Assembly: GCF_014197015.1 (NCBI RefSeq)
Contig: NZ_JACIET010000001.1
Location: forward strand, 1,364,001 to 1,428,000
Reading direction: 5' to 3'
DNA: 64,000 bases
Origin: Niveibacterium umoris
GTDB taxonomy: Bacteria > Pseudomonadota > Gammaproteobacteria > Burkholderiales > Rhodocyclaceae
The translations under genes were made by a program, and so were the position numbers. Within the stretch, counting starts at the first letter, position 1. Each line of letters starts with the position of its first letter. Of this stretch, positions 27,329 through 37,208 are shown one piece after another. The notes beneath the pieces are model-generated. The model ran no database searches. It was not told the origin of the DNA and saw only the letters and a list, made by a program, of their open reading frames with translations.

Positions 27329-28609
27329 ATGATCCCCAATGACCTTGCCACGCGCCTGAGAGCCTTACTTGATCTGCCCTTGCCGCAGGTCGGCAGCGTC
27401 ACGCCGACCCGTGCCGTATCCCCTGAGCTATCGCCGGGCCAGCGCTTTACCGCGCAGATTTCACAGCCTTTGCCCGACGGAACCTTCAAAGCCCTGGTCG
27501 CCGGGCGAACGCTGACACTATCGCTCCCACAATCGGTCAAAAACGGTGACGTGCTTGAACTGGTCGTTACCCACACGACCCCGCAGGCGGTGTTTGCGCG
27601 GGTGCTGGAAAACACGGCGCAAGAGACACCCAAACCGACGCTCTCTGTCAGTGCGCGCCTGATCAGCCAACTCCTTACCGGTCGTGAAAGCGCAGCGGCG
27701 CCCGCCGCGTTGAACGAAGGTTCGCCGCTGCTGCCCGGCCCACCGCAAAACGGTGCCCAGCTTGCACCACTGCTGCAGCGAGCGGTCGCACAAAGCGGCA
27801 TGTTCTATGAAGCGCATCAGGCGCAATGGGTGGAGGGAAAGCTTCCGATTTCGCAACTGCTCGCCGAGCCTCAGGCGAAGCTCCTCAACTCGGGCGCCCC
27901 GCCATCGCAAGCTACTAGCCTTGTAATGCCACAGGCTGAGGAACGACTCGCATCAAGAAATCTCGCCACAATTGCCCTGACCGACGCAGTGGATCAGCTC
28001 GCGCCTTCGCAAGACCCACGAAGCGACACGGCGACTGCGACGACGGCGGTGCCGGCCGCACCTTCGCAATTGCTGCGCGGAGACACGACAACCGCTTCGA
28101 CAACCGAACAGGCCACACCTTCGCAATTGCAGCGTGGCGACGCTGCAACCGCTAAGACGCCCGAACAGCCCACAACGGTTGCGAATGCCAACACGGCTCA
28201 GAGCAATGAAAAGGGCCTCGTCTCGCAATTGGTCCCACGCGAACTTGCCCCTCTCGTGCTAAACCAACTCGATTCACTCGCGACGCAACAACTCACGTGG
28301 CAGGGCCAGATCTGGCCTGGCCAGACAATGCAGTGGACGATTGATCAGCCCCCCGACGACGCCCATGGTCGCGGCGCGCCAGGCGAAGAGACCGAGTGGC
28401 GCAGCACGCTGCGTGTAACCTTGCCCTCACTCGGCGGTGTCGAAGCATGCCTGTTCCTGACCCCAGCCGGCGTGGCGATCCGCTTTGCCGCGCAGGACGC
28501 GTCTTCAGTTGCGCGGCTGAATGACGCCCTGCCCGCACTCGGCGATGCGCTGGACGCGGTTGGCGTACCGCTGACCGGCGCGGCAGTTGCCCATGAAGCG
28601 CCCCACTGA
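27329..28609 (+). CDS. FliK-like flagellar hook-length control protein
   Basis: A 426-residue protein with the layout of FliK-type proteins: a conserved N-terminal segment, a Pro/Gln/Thr/Ala-rich variable middle, and a compact C-terminal domain (about 310-426). That domain includes WQGQIWPGQTMQWTI, LRVTLPSLGGVEACLFLTP and GVAIRFAAQDASSVARLNDALPALGDAL (in separate runs). Residues about 226-282 contain a 19-residue tandem repeat. Together with the following FlhB-like gene it forms the FliK/FlhB pair seen at the end of many flagellar loci, distinct from the main FliK. It ends 17 bases inside the next gene. Confidence 0.7.
   Translation: MIPNDLATRLRALLDLPLPQVGSVTPTRAVSPELSPGQRFTAQISQPLPDGTFKALVAGRTLTLSLPQSVKNGDVLELVVTHTTPQAVFARVLENTAQETPKPTLSVSARLISQLLTGRESAAAPAALNEGSPLLPGPPQNGAQLAPLLQRAVAQSGMFYEAHQAQWVEGKLPISQLLAEPQAKLLNSGAPPSQATSLVMPQAEERLASRNLATIALTDAVDQLAPSQDPRSDTATATTAVPAAPSQLLRGDTTTASTTEQATPSQLQRGDAATAKTPEQPTTVANANTAQSNEKGLVSQLVPRELAPLVLNQLDSLATQQLTWQGQIWPGQTMQWTIDQPPDDAHGRGAPGEETEWRSTLRVTLPSLGGVEACLFLTPAGVAIRFAAQDASSVARLNDALPALGDALDAVGVPLTGAAVAHEAPH
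28004..28174 (+). repeat. 57-bp tandem repeat, three copies, inside the fliK-like gene
   Basis: CCTTCGCA recurs at 28004, 28061 and 28118, exactly 57 bases apart, marking three copies of a 19-codon unit. Copies 2 and 3 are the most alike and begin with a shared CCTTCGCAATTG; copy 1 is more diverged. The unit is in frame, so copy-number change would alter only the length of the disordered linker. Confidence 0.75.
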
Positions 28610-28886
28610 CTCCCCCTCGCGCGCGCAAGCGATTGCACTCGCTTACGGGACTGGCGACACCGCGCCGAAGGTGGTCGCCAAGGGCCGTGGCTTTGTCGCG
28701 CAAGAAATCATCGAGCGTGCGCGCGAAGCAGGCGTGTTCGTGCACGAGTCACCCGAACTCGTGTCGCTTCTGATGGATGTCGATCTCGACGCGCAAATCC
28801 CGCCCAGGCTCTACGTCGCCGTCGCCGAACTGCTGGCCTGGCTTTACCGCGTCGAGCAAGGTGGCAACCCAGCGTCCAAGCCCTGA
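28593..28886 (+). CDS. FlhB-like C-terminal domain protein
   Basis: A 97-residue cytoplasmic protein matching only the C-terminal export-switch domain of FlhB/YscU: AIALAYGTGDTAPKVVAKGRG, IIERAREAGVFVHESPELVSLL and PPRLYVAVAELLAWLY. No membrane helices are present. The autocleavage NPTH motif of FlhB is absent; the protein starts right after where it would be. Such small FlhB2/FhlX proteins often sit next to FliK-like genes and can partly replace the FlhB C-terminal part. The start overlaps the upstream gene by 17 bases. Confidence 0.82.
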   Translation: MKRPTDSPSRAQAIALAYGTGDTAPKVVAKGRGFVAQEIIERAREAGVFVHESPELVSLLMDVDLDAQIPPRLYVAVAELLAWLYRVEQGGNPASKP

Positions 28887-28944
28887 TTACACGCAGGCTG
28901 CGTGCTATATTCGAGCATCGAAATCCGCTCCCGGAACCTGTCTC

Positions 28945-29718
28945 GTGTCGAACTCCGCCAACGTGCGTTTCGAACTGCTCGAAGCCGACCACGAATACAG
29001 TCAGTACCTTGTTCGAGATCCCCGCGAGGTGCGCTTCGTCCTCAAGCAACTGGCCGCCAAGCACGCGCTGATTTCCGCCTATCCCGATGATTCGCCGCAT
29101 TTCGGTCTGGTGTCGGTGCTCGAAGCCGACAAAGACGGGCAACAGTTCGTCATGGACGTCGCCGCCGATGCGAGCATCAACCAGGCGCTCGAAAGTGCCG
29201 GGCGGATCATCTGCATCACCCAGCTCGACCGCGTAAAGGTCCAGTTCCAGCTCGAAGGCGTCACGCGGGTGCTGCACAAGAACACGCCCGCTTTTGCCGC
29301 TGATTACCCTGAAAGCCTGCTGCGCCTGCAACGGCGCGAGTATTTCCGCTTGGTCGCACCGGTTGCCCATGCGATCACCTGCTTCATTCCGATTCCGGGT
29401 GCAGGCGGCGGAGAGCGCATCCACGAGGCACGCGTGCTCGACATTTCCGGCGGTGGTCTTGCCGTGGTGGCGCCACCCAACGGCACGATGCTGCATCCGG
29501 ACATGGAAATACCGAACTGTCGCCTTGAAATTCCGGACAGCCCGCCGATCCAGATCACGTTGAAGGTTCGGAACATCTTCCGGGTCACCATGCGTAACGG
29601 CATTGAAGTGCTGCGGGCGGGTTGCCAGTTTGTCGGCCTGCCGACCTCCACCGCCAACATCATTCACCGCTACATCCTCAAGGTCGAACGGGATCGCGCC
29701 TCGCGCGCGGTCCAGTAA
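28945..29718 (+). CDS. YcgR/PilZ-type flagellar brake protein
   Basis: A 257-residue protein with an N-terminal YcgR domain (about 1-120) and a C-terminal PilZ domain. The c-di-GMP-binding RxxxR motif is in LQRREYFRL and the D/NxSxxG motif is DISGGG. c-di-GMP binding would let it slow or bias the flagellar motor. GTG at 28945 is the best start because it comes just before the conserved domain; the frame extends upstream into the FlhB-like gene without family features. It follows the flagellar block and precedes a cation transporter. Confidence 0.85.
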   Translation: MSNSANVRFELLEADHEYSQYLVRDPREVRFVLKQLAAKHALISAYPDDSPHFGLVSVLEADKDGQQFVMDVAADASINQALESAGRIICITQLDRVKVQFQLEGVTRVLHKNTPAFAADYPESLLRLQRREYFRLVAPVAHAITCFIPIPGAGGGERIHEARVLDISGGGLAVVAPPNGTMLHPDMEIPNCRLEIPDSPPIQITLKVRNIFRVTMRNGIEVLRAGCQFVGLPTSTANIIHRYILKVERDRASRAVQ

Positions 29719-29724
29719 CGCCCG

Positions 29725-30609
29725 ATGGCCGACATCGCCGAGTCCGAACGCAGCGCGCATCACTTCGCCTGGCTCTCGATCGCTACGGCAATCGCCACGA
29801 TCGGTTTGAAGACCGGCGCCTGGTGGGTGACCGGATCGGTCGGCCTGCTCTCGGACGCAATGGAGTCGGTGGTGAACCTTGCCGGCGCGAGCTTCGCGCT
29901 GTGGATGCTGCTGATCGCCAGCACGCCGCCAGACGATCGCCACCCTTGGGGGCATAGCAAGGCAGAGTATTTTTCAAGCGGCTTTGAAGGTACGTTGATC
30001 TTCATCGCAGCGATCGCAATCGCCGCCACCGCAATCCCGCGCCTGCTGCATCCCGAACCGCTGGTCAGTCTCGACATCGGGCTGGCGCTGTCGGTCCTCA
30101 GCACCCTGCTCAACTTCATCACCGCGCAAATCCTTGCGCGCGCCGGCCAACGCCTGAATTCGGTCGCGCTGGATGCAGACGCCCGCCACCTGATGACCGA
30201 CGTGTGGACCACCGGCGGCGTACTGGTCGGCATCGTGCTGGTTCCGGTGACCGGATGGCTATGGCTGGATCCGGCGATTGCGCTGGTGGTGGCGGCGCAT
30301 ATTCTGAAGGAAGGATTCCGGCTGATGCGCGGCGCGGTCGGCGGGCTGATGGACGAAGCGATGGAGCCCGAGGAGCAGGCCAAAGTCGTTGCCGCGCTCG
30401 ACCGCTTTGGAGGCCATGGCGTGTGCTGGCGGAACCTGCGGACCCGCAGCGCAGGGCGTAATCGCTTCGTGCAGCTGGACCTGCTCGTGCCGCCCGACTG
30501 GACGGTTGAACGCGCGCACCAGATGGCCGACGACTTCGAGGACGCCGTGCGCGCCGAGATCCCCGGCGCCCATGTCACAACGCACGTCGAACCCTTGAAA
30601 TTGCTCTGA
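29725..30609 (+). CDS. Cation diffusion facilitator transporter
   Basis: A 294-residue CDF-family inner-membrane transporter, with about six membrane segments in the first 210 residues. GLLSDAMESVVNL and the ALDADARHLMTDVWTT segment carry the His/Asp metal-site residues. A cytoplasmic C-terminal domain (about 215-294) follows. Unlike the second CDF protein (54447-55505) it has no His-rich tail. It may export Zn, Fe or Mn using proton antiport. It starts 6 bases after the flagellar-brake stop and is tail-to-tail with the next gene, 15 bases away. Confidence 0.88.
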   Translation: MADIAESERSAHHFAWLSIATAIATIGLKTGAWWVTGSVGLLSDAMESVVNLAGASFALWMLLIASTPPDDRHPWGHSKAEYFSSGFEGTLIFIAAIAIAATAIPRLLHPEPLVSLDIGLALSVLSTLLNFITAQILARAGQRLNSVALDADARHLMTDVWTTGGVLVGIVLVPVTGWLWLDPAIALVVAAHILKEGFRLMRGAVGGLMDEAMEPEEQAKVVAALDRFGGHGVCWRNLRTRSAGRNRFVQLDLLVPPDWTVERAHQMADDFEDAVRAEIPGAHVTTHVEPLKLL

Positions 30610-30624
30610 ACCCCGGCGCTGGCC

Positions 30625-32061
30625 TTACTTCTTGACGGGAATCTCGAACTCGACCCTTTGGCGCCCGCAGGTGTTCCTTACCGATACCGCCTTGCCCGGC
30701 AAAAGGTAGGGTCGGAACTCGCCCGCCGACTGCGGTAGCGCGAAATGCAGCACCGCACGCTTGCCCGCCAGTGACTGGGCCGTCAGGTAGCTGATCAGCG
30801 CGTGTTCGAAGGAGTGGTATCCACTCTTCCATTGGTGAATCCGCAGGCTGTTAGGTGGCGGATTTCCCTCCGCATCCACCCACCCGTAGATCTCGCCGCC
30901 TCCCGGCGCAGTCATCTTTTCGAGCCAGAACCGCCAGCTCGACTTCAGACGCTCCGCGCGTTGCGGCTGCTCCATTGCCAGAAAGCTGTTCATCTGATCG
31001 AGTTCGGCGAAGATCCACCAACTCTTCGACAGATCAAGACCTGATTCACGCCAGCCCGAGGCCCAGGCACCGCTCTTTTCATCCCAGGCGCGATCAAGGA
31101 TGGCCGCGCCACCGTCCCGCCCGAAGCGCTCCAGTTCGACATCGCCCAGTTCCCGGCCCGCCAGCATCAGCATCCAGTAGGCCTTGATCGTATGGCCGAA
31201 GTCGTTGTGCCGCGCGCCTGCGCGGCGACTCTCCGGGCCGCGTTCGAGCGTACCGAAGAAGGTGCCGCTCGCCGGATCGTGGAACTGCCGGACCAGCGTG
31301 TCGGCAACCCTGCGAATGTCGGCATGCCAGGCGGCGCGCGCAGCCGGCGGCAGGTAGGGCACCACCAGCAGCATGTAGGCGTTGAGTTGATCGAGCTGTG
31401 CCACCAACTCCTGCTTCGCCGTCTCTGTCGCCGGGCCGTCCTTGGGCACCCAGCGCAGCATCTTCCAGTCTTCGTCCCAGTAACGCGCGAACACGAAGTG
31501 CTGGTGCGTGATCAGCGCCTTCTCGAGCGCCGGATCGCGGGTCAGGTAGTACAGCATCGCGATGCCGACCACCGCGTAGGACTGATCCTGTGCGGTTCTT
31601 GCCGAAGGTTCCGGCATACCTCGCCCCTGCTCGAACCAAGTCGGCGCACCGCCTTCGCTGTCGAGCAGTGCAAGGGTGCGGCGCGCACCGGCCCTGGCGA
31701 GATCCAGCCAGCGGGTATCGCCCGTCAGGTTGAACGCCACGCCATAAGCGTAGGTTTGCCGTGCCTGCATGCGGACAAAGTCGCGCCCGATTTCCTGCCG
31801 TATCCATGCCGGCGGCGATTGCAACTCCGCGCACGGGGCATCGGGCACATAGGCTGAGCCATCGTTGCAACGGAAAGTCGGGAAATTCCCGATCGGGTGC
31901 CCGAGCGCCGCCCGTCCGGACCAGAACGGCAGCAAGTCGCGTTCGACATGGCGCAGCCAGATGTCGCCACCTGCCAGGTCGGCGGCCATGCAGGCGCCCG
32001 TTAGCGCCAACACGCATACACCCATCAAAGCCCGCAGGCATCCTTTCAGCCGCTCAGTCAT
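30625..32061 (-). CDS. Secreted AGE-fold ((alpha/alpha)6-barrel) protein
   Basis: A 478-residue exported protein. A signal peptide spans about 1-27 (hydrophobic [15 protein letters not shown], likely cut after CMA). The mature part resembles N-acylglucosamine 2-epimerase (AGE)-like (alpha/alpha)6 barrels. Evidence includes [57 protein letters not shown] and [15 protein letters not shown]-family enzymes isomerise or hydrolyse free sugars, usually in the cytoplasm, so a secreted one is unusual. No carbohydrate operon surrounds it. The ATG has a GGAGGGG ribosome site. Its substrate is unknown. Confidence 0.65.
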   Translation of the reverse strand: MTERLKGCLRALMGVCVLALTGACMAADLAGGDIWLRHVERDLLPFWSGRAALGHPIGNFPTFRCNDGSAYVPDAPCAELQSPPAWIRQEIGRDFVRMQARQTYAYGVAFNLTGDTRWLDLARAGARRTLALLDSEGGAPTWFEQGRGMPEPSARTAQDQSYAVVGIAMLYYLTRDPALEKALITHQHFVFARYWDEDWKMLRWVPKDGPATETAKQELVAQLDQLNAYMLLVVPYLPPAARAAWHADIRRVADTLVRQFHDPASGTFFGTLERGPESRRAGARHNDFGHTIKAYWMLMLAGRELGDVELERFGRDGGAAILDRAWDEKSGAWASGWRESGLDLSKSWWIFAELDQMNSFLAMEQPQRAERLKSSWRFWLEKMTAPGGGEIYGWVDAEGNPPPNSLRIHQWKSGYHSFEHALISYLTAQSLAGKRAVLHFALPQSAGEFRPYLLPGKAVSVRNTCGRQRVEFEIPVKK

Positions 32062-32189
32062 GTCGTGCCCCTCCGGATTGGACTGTCGCGAAGCCTAACG
32101 TCTTTCGCATCTCTTGGAGAATTCGCCAATGCATCCATTCGGAGCAGATTTGGCGCCGATCAAGTGCACAACCGGCGCAATTTCGCCAC

Positions 32190-32218
32190 CGGACACAAGC
32201 GCCCCGACGCGGTAAAAT
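32190..32218 (+). promoter_or_regulatory. Candidate promoter giving a leaderless pyrD transcript
   Basis: CGGACA (32190-32195), a 17-base spacer, then TAAAAT (32213-32218). The start site predicted 7-8 bases after the -10 falls on or next to the A of the pyrD ATG at 32226. No Shine-Dalgarno sequence precedes that ATG. Confidence 0.45.
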
Positions 32219-32225
32219 TCACGGC

Positions 32226-33242
32226 ATGTACTCACTTGCACGCCCCTTTTTCTTCCTTCTCGACCCCGAAGCCGCGCACGACCTCACCATTTGGGGCATG
32301 CATCACTTCGGGGGTTTCATCCCCACGGTTTGCGGCGCACGCGGCAAGCCGGTCGAAGTGATGGGACTGAGCTTCCCGAACCGGATCGGACTGGCTGCCG
32401 GCCTCGACAAGAACGGCGAAGCGATCGACGCGTTTGCGAACTTCGGCTTCGGGCATATCGAAATCGGCACCGTCACGCCGCGTCCGCAGCCGGGCAACCC
32501 GAAGCCAAGGCTGTTTCGCCTGCCGCGCGCCGAGGCGATCATCAATCGCATGGGCTTCAACAACGCGGGTGTCGACAATCTGGTCGCGAATGTTCGCGCA
32601 GCCAAGTTCAAGGGCATTCTCGGCATCAACATCGGCAAGAACTTCGACACGCCGATCGAACGCGCAGCAGACGATTACCTTGCCTGCCTCGACAAGGTCT
32701 ATCCGCACGCAAGCTACGTCACCGTCAACATCTCTTCGCCGAACACCAAAAACCTGCGCCAGTTGCAGGGCGCGTCGGAACTCGACGCGCTGCTTGCGGC
32801 CTTGAAGGCCCGGCAGGCCATGCTGGCCGATGAACACGGTCGCTATGTACCGCTGGCTTTGAAGATCGCGCCCGACGTCGAAGACGAGCAGCTTGGCGAG
32901 ATGGCCGACGCGTTGCGCCGCCACCGCATCGATGGCGTCATCGCAACGAACACCACATTGGCGCGCGATACCGTTGCGTCGCTGCCGCACGCGCAGGAGA
33001 CCGGCGGCCTTTCAGGTGCGCCGCTGCGCCAGCGCTCGACCGAAGTCGTTGCCAAGCTGGCAAGACTGCTCGCAGGCGAATTGCCGATCATCGCGGTGGG
33101 GGGTGTGAGTTCGGGCGAGCATGCCCTCGAGAAACTGCAAGCGGGCGCCGAACTGGTCCAGATCTATACCGGGCTGATTTACCGTGGCCCCAGCGTCATA
33201 TCAGAGGCAATCCGGGCGACAGACAACTTCGAACGAGGCTGA
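32226..33242 (+). CDS. pyrD: Dihydroorotate dehydrogenase (quinone), class 2
   Basis: A 338-residue membrane-associated FMN enzyme that oxidises dihydroorotate to orotate with quinone, the fourth step of pyrimidine synthesis. The N-terminal amphipathic helix ([18 protein letters not shown]) is typical of class 2. [45 protein letters not shown] and IAVGGV follow in order. The catalytic serine is in NISSPNT. ATG at 32226 matches the family start; the frame extends upstream without homology. There is no visible ribosome site. Confidence 0.95.
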   Translation: MYSLARPFFFLLDPEAAHDLTIWGMHHFGGFIPTVCGARGKPVEVMGLSFPNRIGLAAGLDKNGEAIDAFANFGFGHIEIGTVTPRPQPGNPKPRLFRLPRAEAIINRMGFNNAGVDNLVANVRAAKFKGILGINIGKNFDTPIERAADDYLACLDKVYPHASYVTVNISSPNTKNLRQLQGASELDALLAALKARQAMLADEHGRYVPLALKIAPDVEDEQLGEMADALRRHRIDGVIATNTTLARDTVASLPHAQETGGLSGAPLRQRSTEVVAKLARLLAGELPIIAVGGVSSGEHALEKLQAGAELVQIYTGLIYRGPSVISEAIRATDNFERG

Positions 33243-33301
33243 ATGTCGGCAGCGCGCGGGTATTGACGTGACGCAAAGCGCCACGCCTTTCCCCGCGCGG
33301 C

Positions 33302-33331
33302 TTGAGCATCGCCCCACGAAACGGCGATAAT
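33302..33331 (+). promoter_or_regulatory. Candidate sigma-70 promoter for the rnf operon
   Basis: TTGAGC (33302-33307) and GATAAT (33326-33331), separated by 18 bases, lie about 37 bases before the rnfA ATG, in the gap after pyrD. Both boxes are near consensus; the spacing is slightly long. Confidence 0.4.
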
Positions 33332-33367
33332 CCGCGGGTTTCGCTCCCGCCTTTGTCCTGAAAGCCC

Positions 33368-33952
33368 ATGGCGCACTACATCTTCCTGCTGCTTGGCGCG
33401 GTTCTGGTGAACAACGTCGTCCTCGTCCGGATCCTCGGCATGTGCCCGTTCATGGGCGTATCGAAGAAACTCGATACCGCCATCGGCATGGGGCTGGCGA
33501 CCACCTTCGTGCTGACGCTCGGCTGCGGCACCAGCTACCTGATCGACCACTACCTGCTCGCACCGCTCGACGTGGTGTATCTGCGGACGCTTTCTTTCAT
33601 CGTCGTCATCGCGGCGATCGTGCAGTTCACTGAACTCGTTGTACAGAAAACGAGCCCTGACCTCTACCAGGTGCTGGGCATCTACCTTCCGCTGATCACA
33701 ACGAACTGCGCGGTGCTCGGCATTCCGCTACTGTCGGTGGCACTCAAGCACAATTTTCTTGAGGCGCTGCTCTTCGGGTTCGGCAGTTCGGCGGGGTTCT
33801 CGCTGGCGCTCATCCTGTTCGCCGCGATCCGCGAGCGTATCGATGGCGCGGACGTTCCGCTGCATTTCCGGGGCACCCCGATCGCGCTGGTGACCGCCGG
33901 TCTGATGAGCCTCGCGTTCATGGGCTTCTCCAGTCTCGACCGTTTCAAGTGA
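33368..33952 (+). CDS. rnfA: Rnf/Rsx electron transport complex subunit A
   Basis: A 194-residue integral membrane protein with six predicted helices. [20 protein letters not shown] and [15 protein letters not shown] are the two half-repeat motifs conserved in RnfA/NqrE, each carrying a Cys. Rnf couples electron flow between ferredoxin and NAD to ion movement, or as Rsx reduces the SoxR regulator. It is the first gene of rnfABCDGE-nth, the same order as rsxABCDGE-nth in E. coli. Confidence 0.94.
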   Translation: MAHYIFLLLGAVLVNNVVLVRILGMCPFMGVSKKLDTAIGMGLATTFVLTLGCGTSYLIDHYLLAPLDVVYLRTLSFIVVIAAIVQFTELVVQKTSPDLYQVLGIYLPLITTNCAVLGIPLLSVALKHNFLEALLFGFGSSAGFSLALILFAAIRERIDGADVPLHFRGTPIALVTAGLMSLAFMGFSSLDRFK

Positions 33953-33965
33953 GCGCTGACTTCCG

Positions 33966-34517
33966 ATGCTGAGTGCGATTCTGGTGATGGCCGGACTGGC
34001 CATCGTGATTGGCGCGGCACTGGGCTACGCGGCCGTGCACTTTCGCGTCGAAGGCGACCCGCTCGTCGAGAAGATCGACGCAATCCTGCCGCAGACGCAA
34101 TGCGGCCAGTGCGGATTCCCTGGCTGCAAACCTTATGCAACGGCCATCGCTGGCGGCGAGGCCGACATCAACCAGTGCCCGCCAGGTGGCGAAGAAGGCA
34201 TCCGCAAGCTCGCCGACCTGCTTGGGCGCGAGTTCAAGCCCTTGAACGCCGAGAACGGTGCCGAGAAACCCAAGTCGGTCGCACTGATCGACGAGAACAC
34301 CTGCATCGGCTGCACGCTGTGCATCCAGGCCTGCCCGGTCGATGCAATTGTCGGCGCCGCCAAGCAGATGCATACCGTCGTCGATCGACTTTGTACCGGT
34401 TGCGAACTGTGCATCGCACCGTGCCCGGTCGACTGCATCACGATGGAAGTGGTGGCAGAGACCGTCGACACCTGGAAGTGGCACTACCCCGTGTTCCCGA
34501 TCAAGACGGCCGCCTGA
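33966..34517 (+). CDS. rnfB: Rnf/Rsx complex ferredoxin subunit B
   Basis: A 183-residue iron-sulfur subunit. One N-terminal membrane helix (about 2-25) is followed by the 4Fe-4S motif [10 protein letters not shown]. Two ferredoxin-type clusters come next: [12 protein letters not shown] and [12 protein letters not shown]. Electrons enter the complex from ferredoxin here. The stop overlaps the rnfC start by one base (TGATG). Confidence 0.95.
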   Translation: MLSAILVMAGLAIVIGAALGYAAVHFRVEGDPLVEKIDAILPQTQCGQCGFPGCKPYATAIAGGEADINQCPPGGEEGIRKLADLLGREFKPLNAENGAEKPKSVALIDENTCIGCTLCIQACPVDAIVGAAKQMHTVVDRLCTGCELCIAPCPVDCITMEVVAETVDTWKWHYPVFPIKTAA

Positions 34518-36184
34518 TGCTCCGTAAGCTCTTCAAATTCAATGGTGGCGTGAAACCGGCGACCAACAAGGCCGACTCGACCCGCGACCCGATCAAGCCC
34601 GTGCCGATGCCACCGCAACTGGTGGTGCCGCTTCATCAGCATGTCGGCGGTACGCCACATCCGCTCGTCGCCGCGGGTGAACAAGTGCTCAAAGGGCAGC
34701 GCATCGGTGCGGCCGATGGCAACGTATCCAGCGCCGTGCATGCGCCGACATCCGGCCGCGTGCTCGCAATCGAACACCGGGTGATGGCCCACACCTCGGG
34801 TCTGACGACGCTCAGCGTCGTCATCGAACCCGACGGCGAAGACCGCTGGATCGACGCACAACCGCTGCCGTGGCGATCGATGGGGGCTGACGAACTGCGC
34901 GACGAGATGCGTGACGCGGGTGTCGTCGGGCTGGGTGGCGCGGTCTTCCCGAGTCACCTCAAACTCAAGCCGGGCAAAAGCGGCACCGACACGCTGGTGA
35001 TCAACGGTGCGGAGTGCGAGCCCTTCATTACCTGCGACGACCTGCTGATGCGCGAACGCGCAAAGCAGATCGTGCGCGGTGCCGAGATCATGCAGCACAT
35101 GCTGCAGGCCCGGCGGGTGCTGATCGGCATCGAGGACAACAAGCCCGAGGCAGTTGCCGCGATGAACCAGGCGATTGCGGCGCGCGGTGCGAGCACGATG
35201 GAAGCGGTGGCGATTCCGACCCGCTATCCGGCCGGTGGTGCCAAGCAACTGATTCGTGTGCTCACCGGCATCGAAGTGCCACACGGGCATCGCTCAACCG
35301 ACTACGGCGTGCAGTGTTTCAACACGGGCACTGCCTATGCGATTGCCGATGTCGTCGATCGCGGGCGCCCCCTGATCTCGCGTATCGTGACCGTCGCCGG
35401 CAACGTGGAACGCCCGGGCAACTACGAAGTCCTGTTCGGCACGCCAATGGACCACGTAGCCGCACTCGCCGGCGTCAAGGCCGACACCGATCGCTTCATC
35501 ATGGGCGGCCCGATGATGGGGTTCCGCATGCCGGCCTACGATGTGCCGGTAGTGAAGGCGACCAATTGCATTCTGGTCGGCAGTGAAGCGCTGTTCCCCG
35601 CGCCGGCACCCGAAATGGCCTGCATCCGCTGCGGCGAGTGCGCGCGCGCCTGCCCGGCCGACCTGCAACCCTTCGAGCTCTACTGGCATTCGCGCGCCAA
35701 GAATTTCGGCAAGGCGCAGGAATACCACCTGTTCGACTGCATCGAATGTGGCTGCTGCGCCTACGTGTGCCCTTCCCACATCCCGCTGGTCGACTACTAC
35801 CGTTTTTCCAAGAGCGAGATCTGGGCGCGCGAGCGCCAGAAAGACGCCGCCGACCTCGCGCGAGAGCGTTTTGAGTTGCGCAATGAGCGTATCGAACGCG
35901 AGAAGCGCGAAAAAGCGGAAAAGCTTGCTGCCAAGACCGCGGCTGGCCGTGCTGCCGCCACCGCGGACAACGCCCCCGCGCCCTCCGCGGAACCAGCAGC
36001 CGCAAGCAGCGACGATTCGAAGAAGGCGTTGATCGCCGCGGCGATGGCGCGCGCCAAGGCGCAGCGTGAATCCGCTGCCGCTCAACCCACGCTGGCGCCG
36101 AACAACAACATCGCGCCGGCGACGCCGACTGCAACGTCCGCAGAAGAGGCACCTTCCGCCTCTTCCACCGAAAAACCGCTCTGA
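34517..36184 (+). CDS. rnfC: Rnf/Rsx complex NADH-binding subunit C
   Basis: A 555-residue peripheral subunit. The N-terminal part has VPLHQHVGG and the NuoF-like FMN/NADH region GLGGAVFPSHLKL, INGAECEPF. Two 4Fe-4S motifs, CIRCGECARACP and CIECGCCAYVCP, follow around residues 370-420. From about residue 445 the tail is a charged Ala/Lys/Glu-rich extension, as in E. coli RsxC but shorter. The ATG at 34517 shares one base with the rnfB stop; the frame extends upstream but only as antiphase overlap with rnfB. Confidence 0.94.
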   Translation: MLRKLFKFNGGVKPATNKADSTRDPIKPVPMPPQLVVPLHQHVGGTPHPLVAAGEQVLKGQRIGAADGNVSSAVHAPTSGRVLAIEHRVMAHTSGLTTLSVVIEPDGEDRWIDAQPLPWRSMGADELRDEMRDAGVVGLGGAVFPSHLKLKPGKSGTDTLVINGAECEPFITCDDLLMRERAKQIVRGAEIMQHMLQARRVLIGIEDNKPEAVAAMNQAIAARGASTMEAVAIPTRYPAGGAKQLIRVLTGIEVPHGHRSTDYGVQCFNTGTAYAIADVVDRGRPLISRIVTVAGNVERPGNYEVLFGTPMDHVAALAGVKADTDRFIMGGPMMGFRMPAYDVPVVKATNCILVGSEALFPAPAPEMACIRCGECARACPADLQPFELYWHSRAKNFGKAQEYHLFDCIECGCCAYVCPSHIPLVDYYRFSKSEIWARERQKDAADLARERFELRNERIEREKREKAEKLAAKTAAGRAAATADNAPAPSAEPAAASSDDSKKALIAAAMARAKAQRESAAAQPTLAPNNNIAPATPTATSAEEAPSASSTEKPL

Positions 36185-36196
36185 CCGCAGGCCACG

Positions 36197-37201
36197 ATGT
36201 CACTTAATTCCCCCTACCTGCGCAAACCCACCAGCGTGACCCGCGTGATGGGCGAGGTGCTGCTGGCCCTGCTGCCCGGCATCGCCGCCTATGTCTGGTT
36301 CTTCGGCATTGGCATCCTGGTACAGCTGGCACTCGCAACCGTCGCGGCACTCCTGGCCGAAGCGGCCTTCCTGATGCTCCGCGGGCGGCCGGTTACGCGG
36401 TCGTTGTCCGATCTGTCGGCCGTCGTGACTGCATGGCTGATCGCCCTGGCCTTCCCGTCCATTGGCCCGTGGTGGCTTGTCACCGCCGGTACGATCTTCG
36501 CGATCATCGTCGCAAAACATCTATACGGCGGCCTTGGCCAGAACCCGTTCAATCCGGCGATGGTGGCCTACGCAATCATGATCGTCGCCTTCCCGGCCTT
36601 GATGTCGCAGTGGCCCGGCGCGGGCCGACTCGACGCTGCAACGCAGCTCGATCTCATCCTCGGCGGCGCACGCAAGATCGACGCGATCACCTCTGCAACG
36701 CCGCTCGATGCGCTGCGCACCGGCCTGCGCACGGAAGGCAACACCGTCGCTGCACTGCTGCAGGGCGAGGGTTTCGGACTCTTCGCAGGACACGGCTGGG
36801 AGTGGGTGGCGGTCGGTTTCCTTGCCGGCGGCGCCTACCTGCTCGCACGGCGCATCATTACCTGGCACATTCCGGTCGCCTTCCTCGGCGTGCTGGGGCT
36901 GCTATCAGCCGGCGGCGCGTGGGCGTCACCGCTGAATTTCCCAGGTCCGGTGTTCTCGCTCTTCTCGGGCGCGGCGATGCTCGGCGCCTTCTTCATCCTC
37001 ACCGACCCGGTTTCGGGTGCCACAACGCCGCGGGGCAAGCTGATCTATGCCGCCGGTGCCGCGCTGATCACCTGGATCATCCGCCAGTTCGGCGCATTCC
37101 CAGATGGCGTGGCCTTCGCGACCCTGCTGATGAATCTTTGCGTACCGCTGATCGATATGAAGACCCAACCGCCGGTGTTCGGCCACAAGACGAAGGACTG
37201 A
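36197..37201 (+). CDS. rnfD: Rnf/Rsx complex subunit D
   Basis: A 334-residue membrane subunit with about nine or ten helices. ITSATPLDALRTG near residue 175 contains the Thr that carries covalent FMN in RnfD/NqrB proteins. VTAWLIALAFPSIGPWW and AKHLYGGLGQNPFNPAMVAY are also conserved. It lies 12 bases after rnfC and 7 bases before rnfG. Confidence 0.94.
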   Translation: MSLNSPYLRKPTSVTRVMGEVLLALLPGIAAYVWFFGIGILVQLALATVAALLAEAAFLMLRGRPVTRSLSDLSAVVTAWLIALAFPSIGPWWLVTAGTIFAIIVAKHLYGGLGQNPFNPAMVAYAIMIVAFPALMSQWPGAGRLDAATQLDLILGGARKIDAITSATPLDALRTGLRTEGNTVAALLQGEGFGLFAGHGWEWVAVGFLAGGAYLLARRIITWHIPVAFLGVLGLLSAGGAWASPLNFPGPVFSLFSGAAMLGAFFILTDPVSGATTPRGKLIYAAGAALITWIIRQFGAFPDGVAFATLLMNLCVPLIDMKTQPPVFGHKTKD

Positions 37202-37208
37202 GCGCGCG

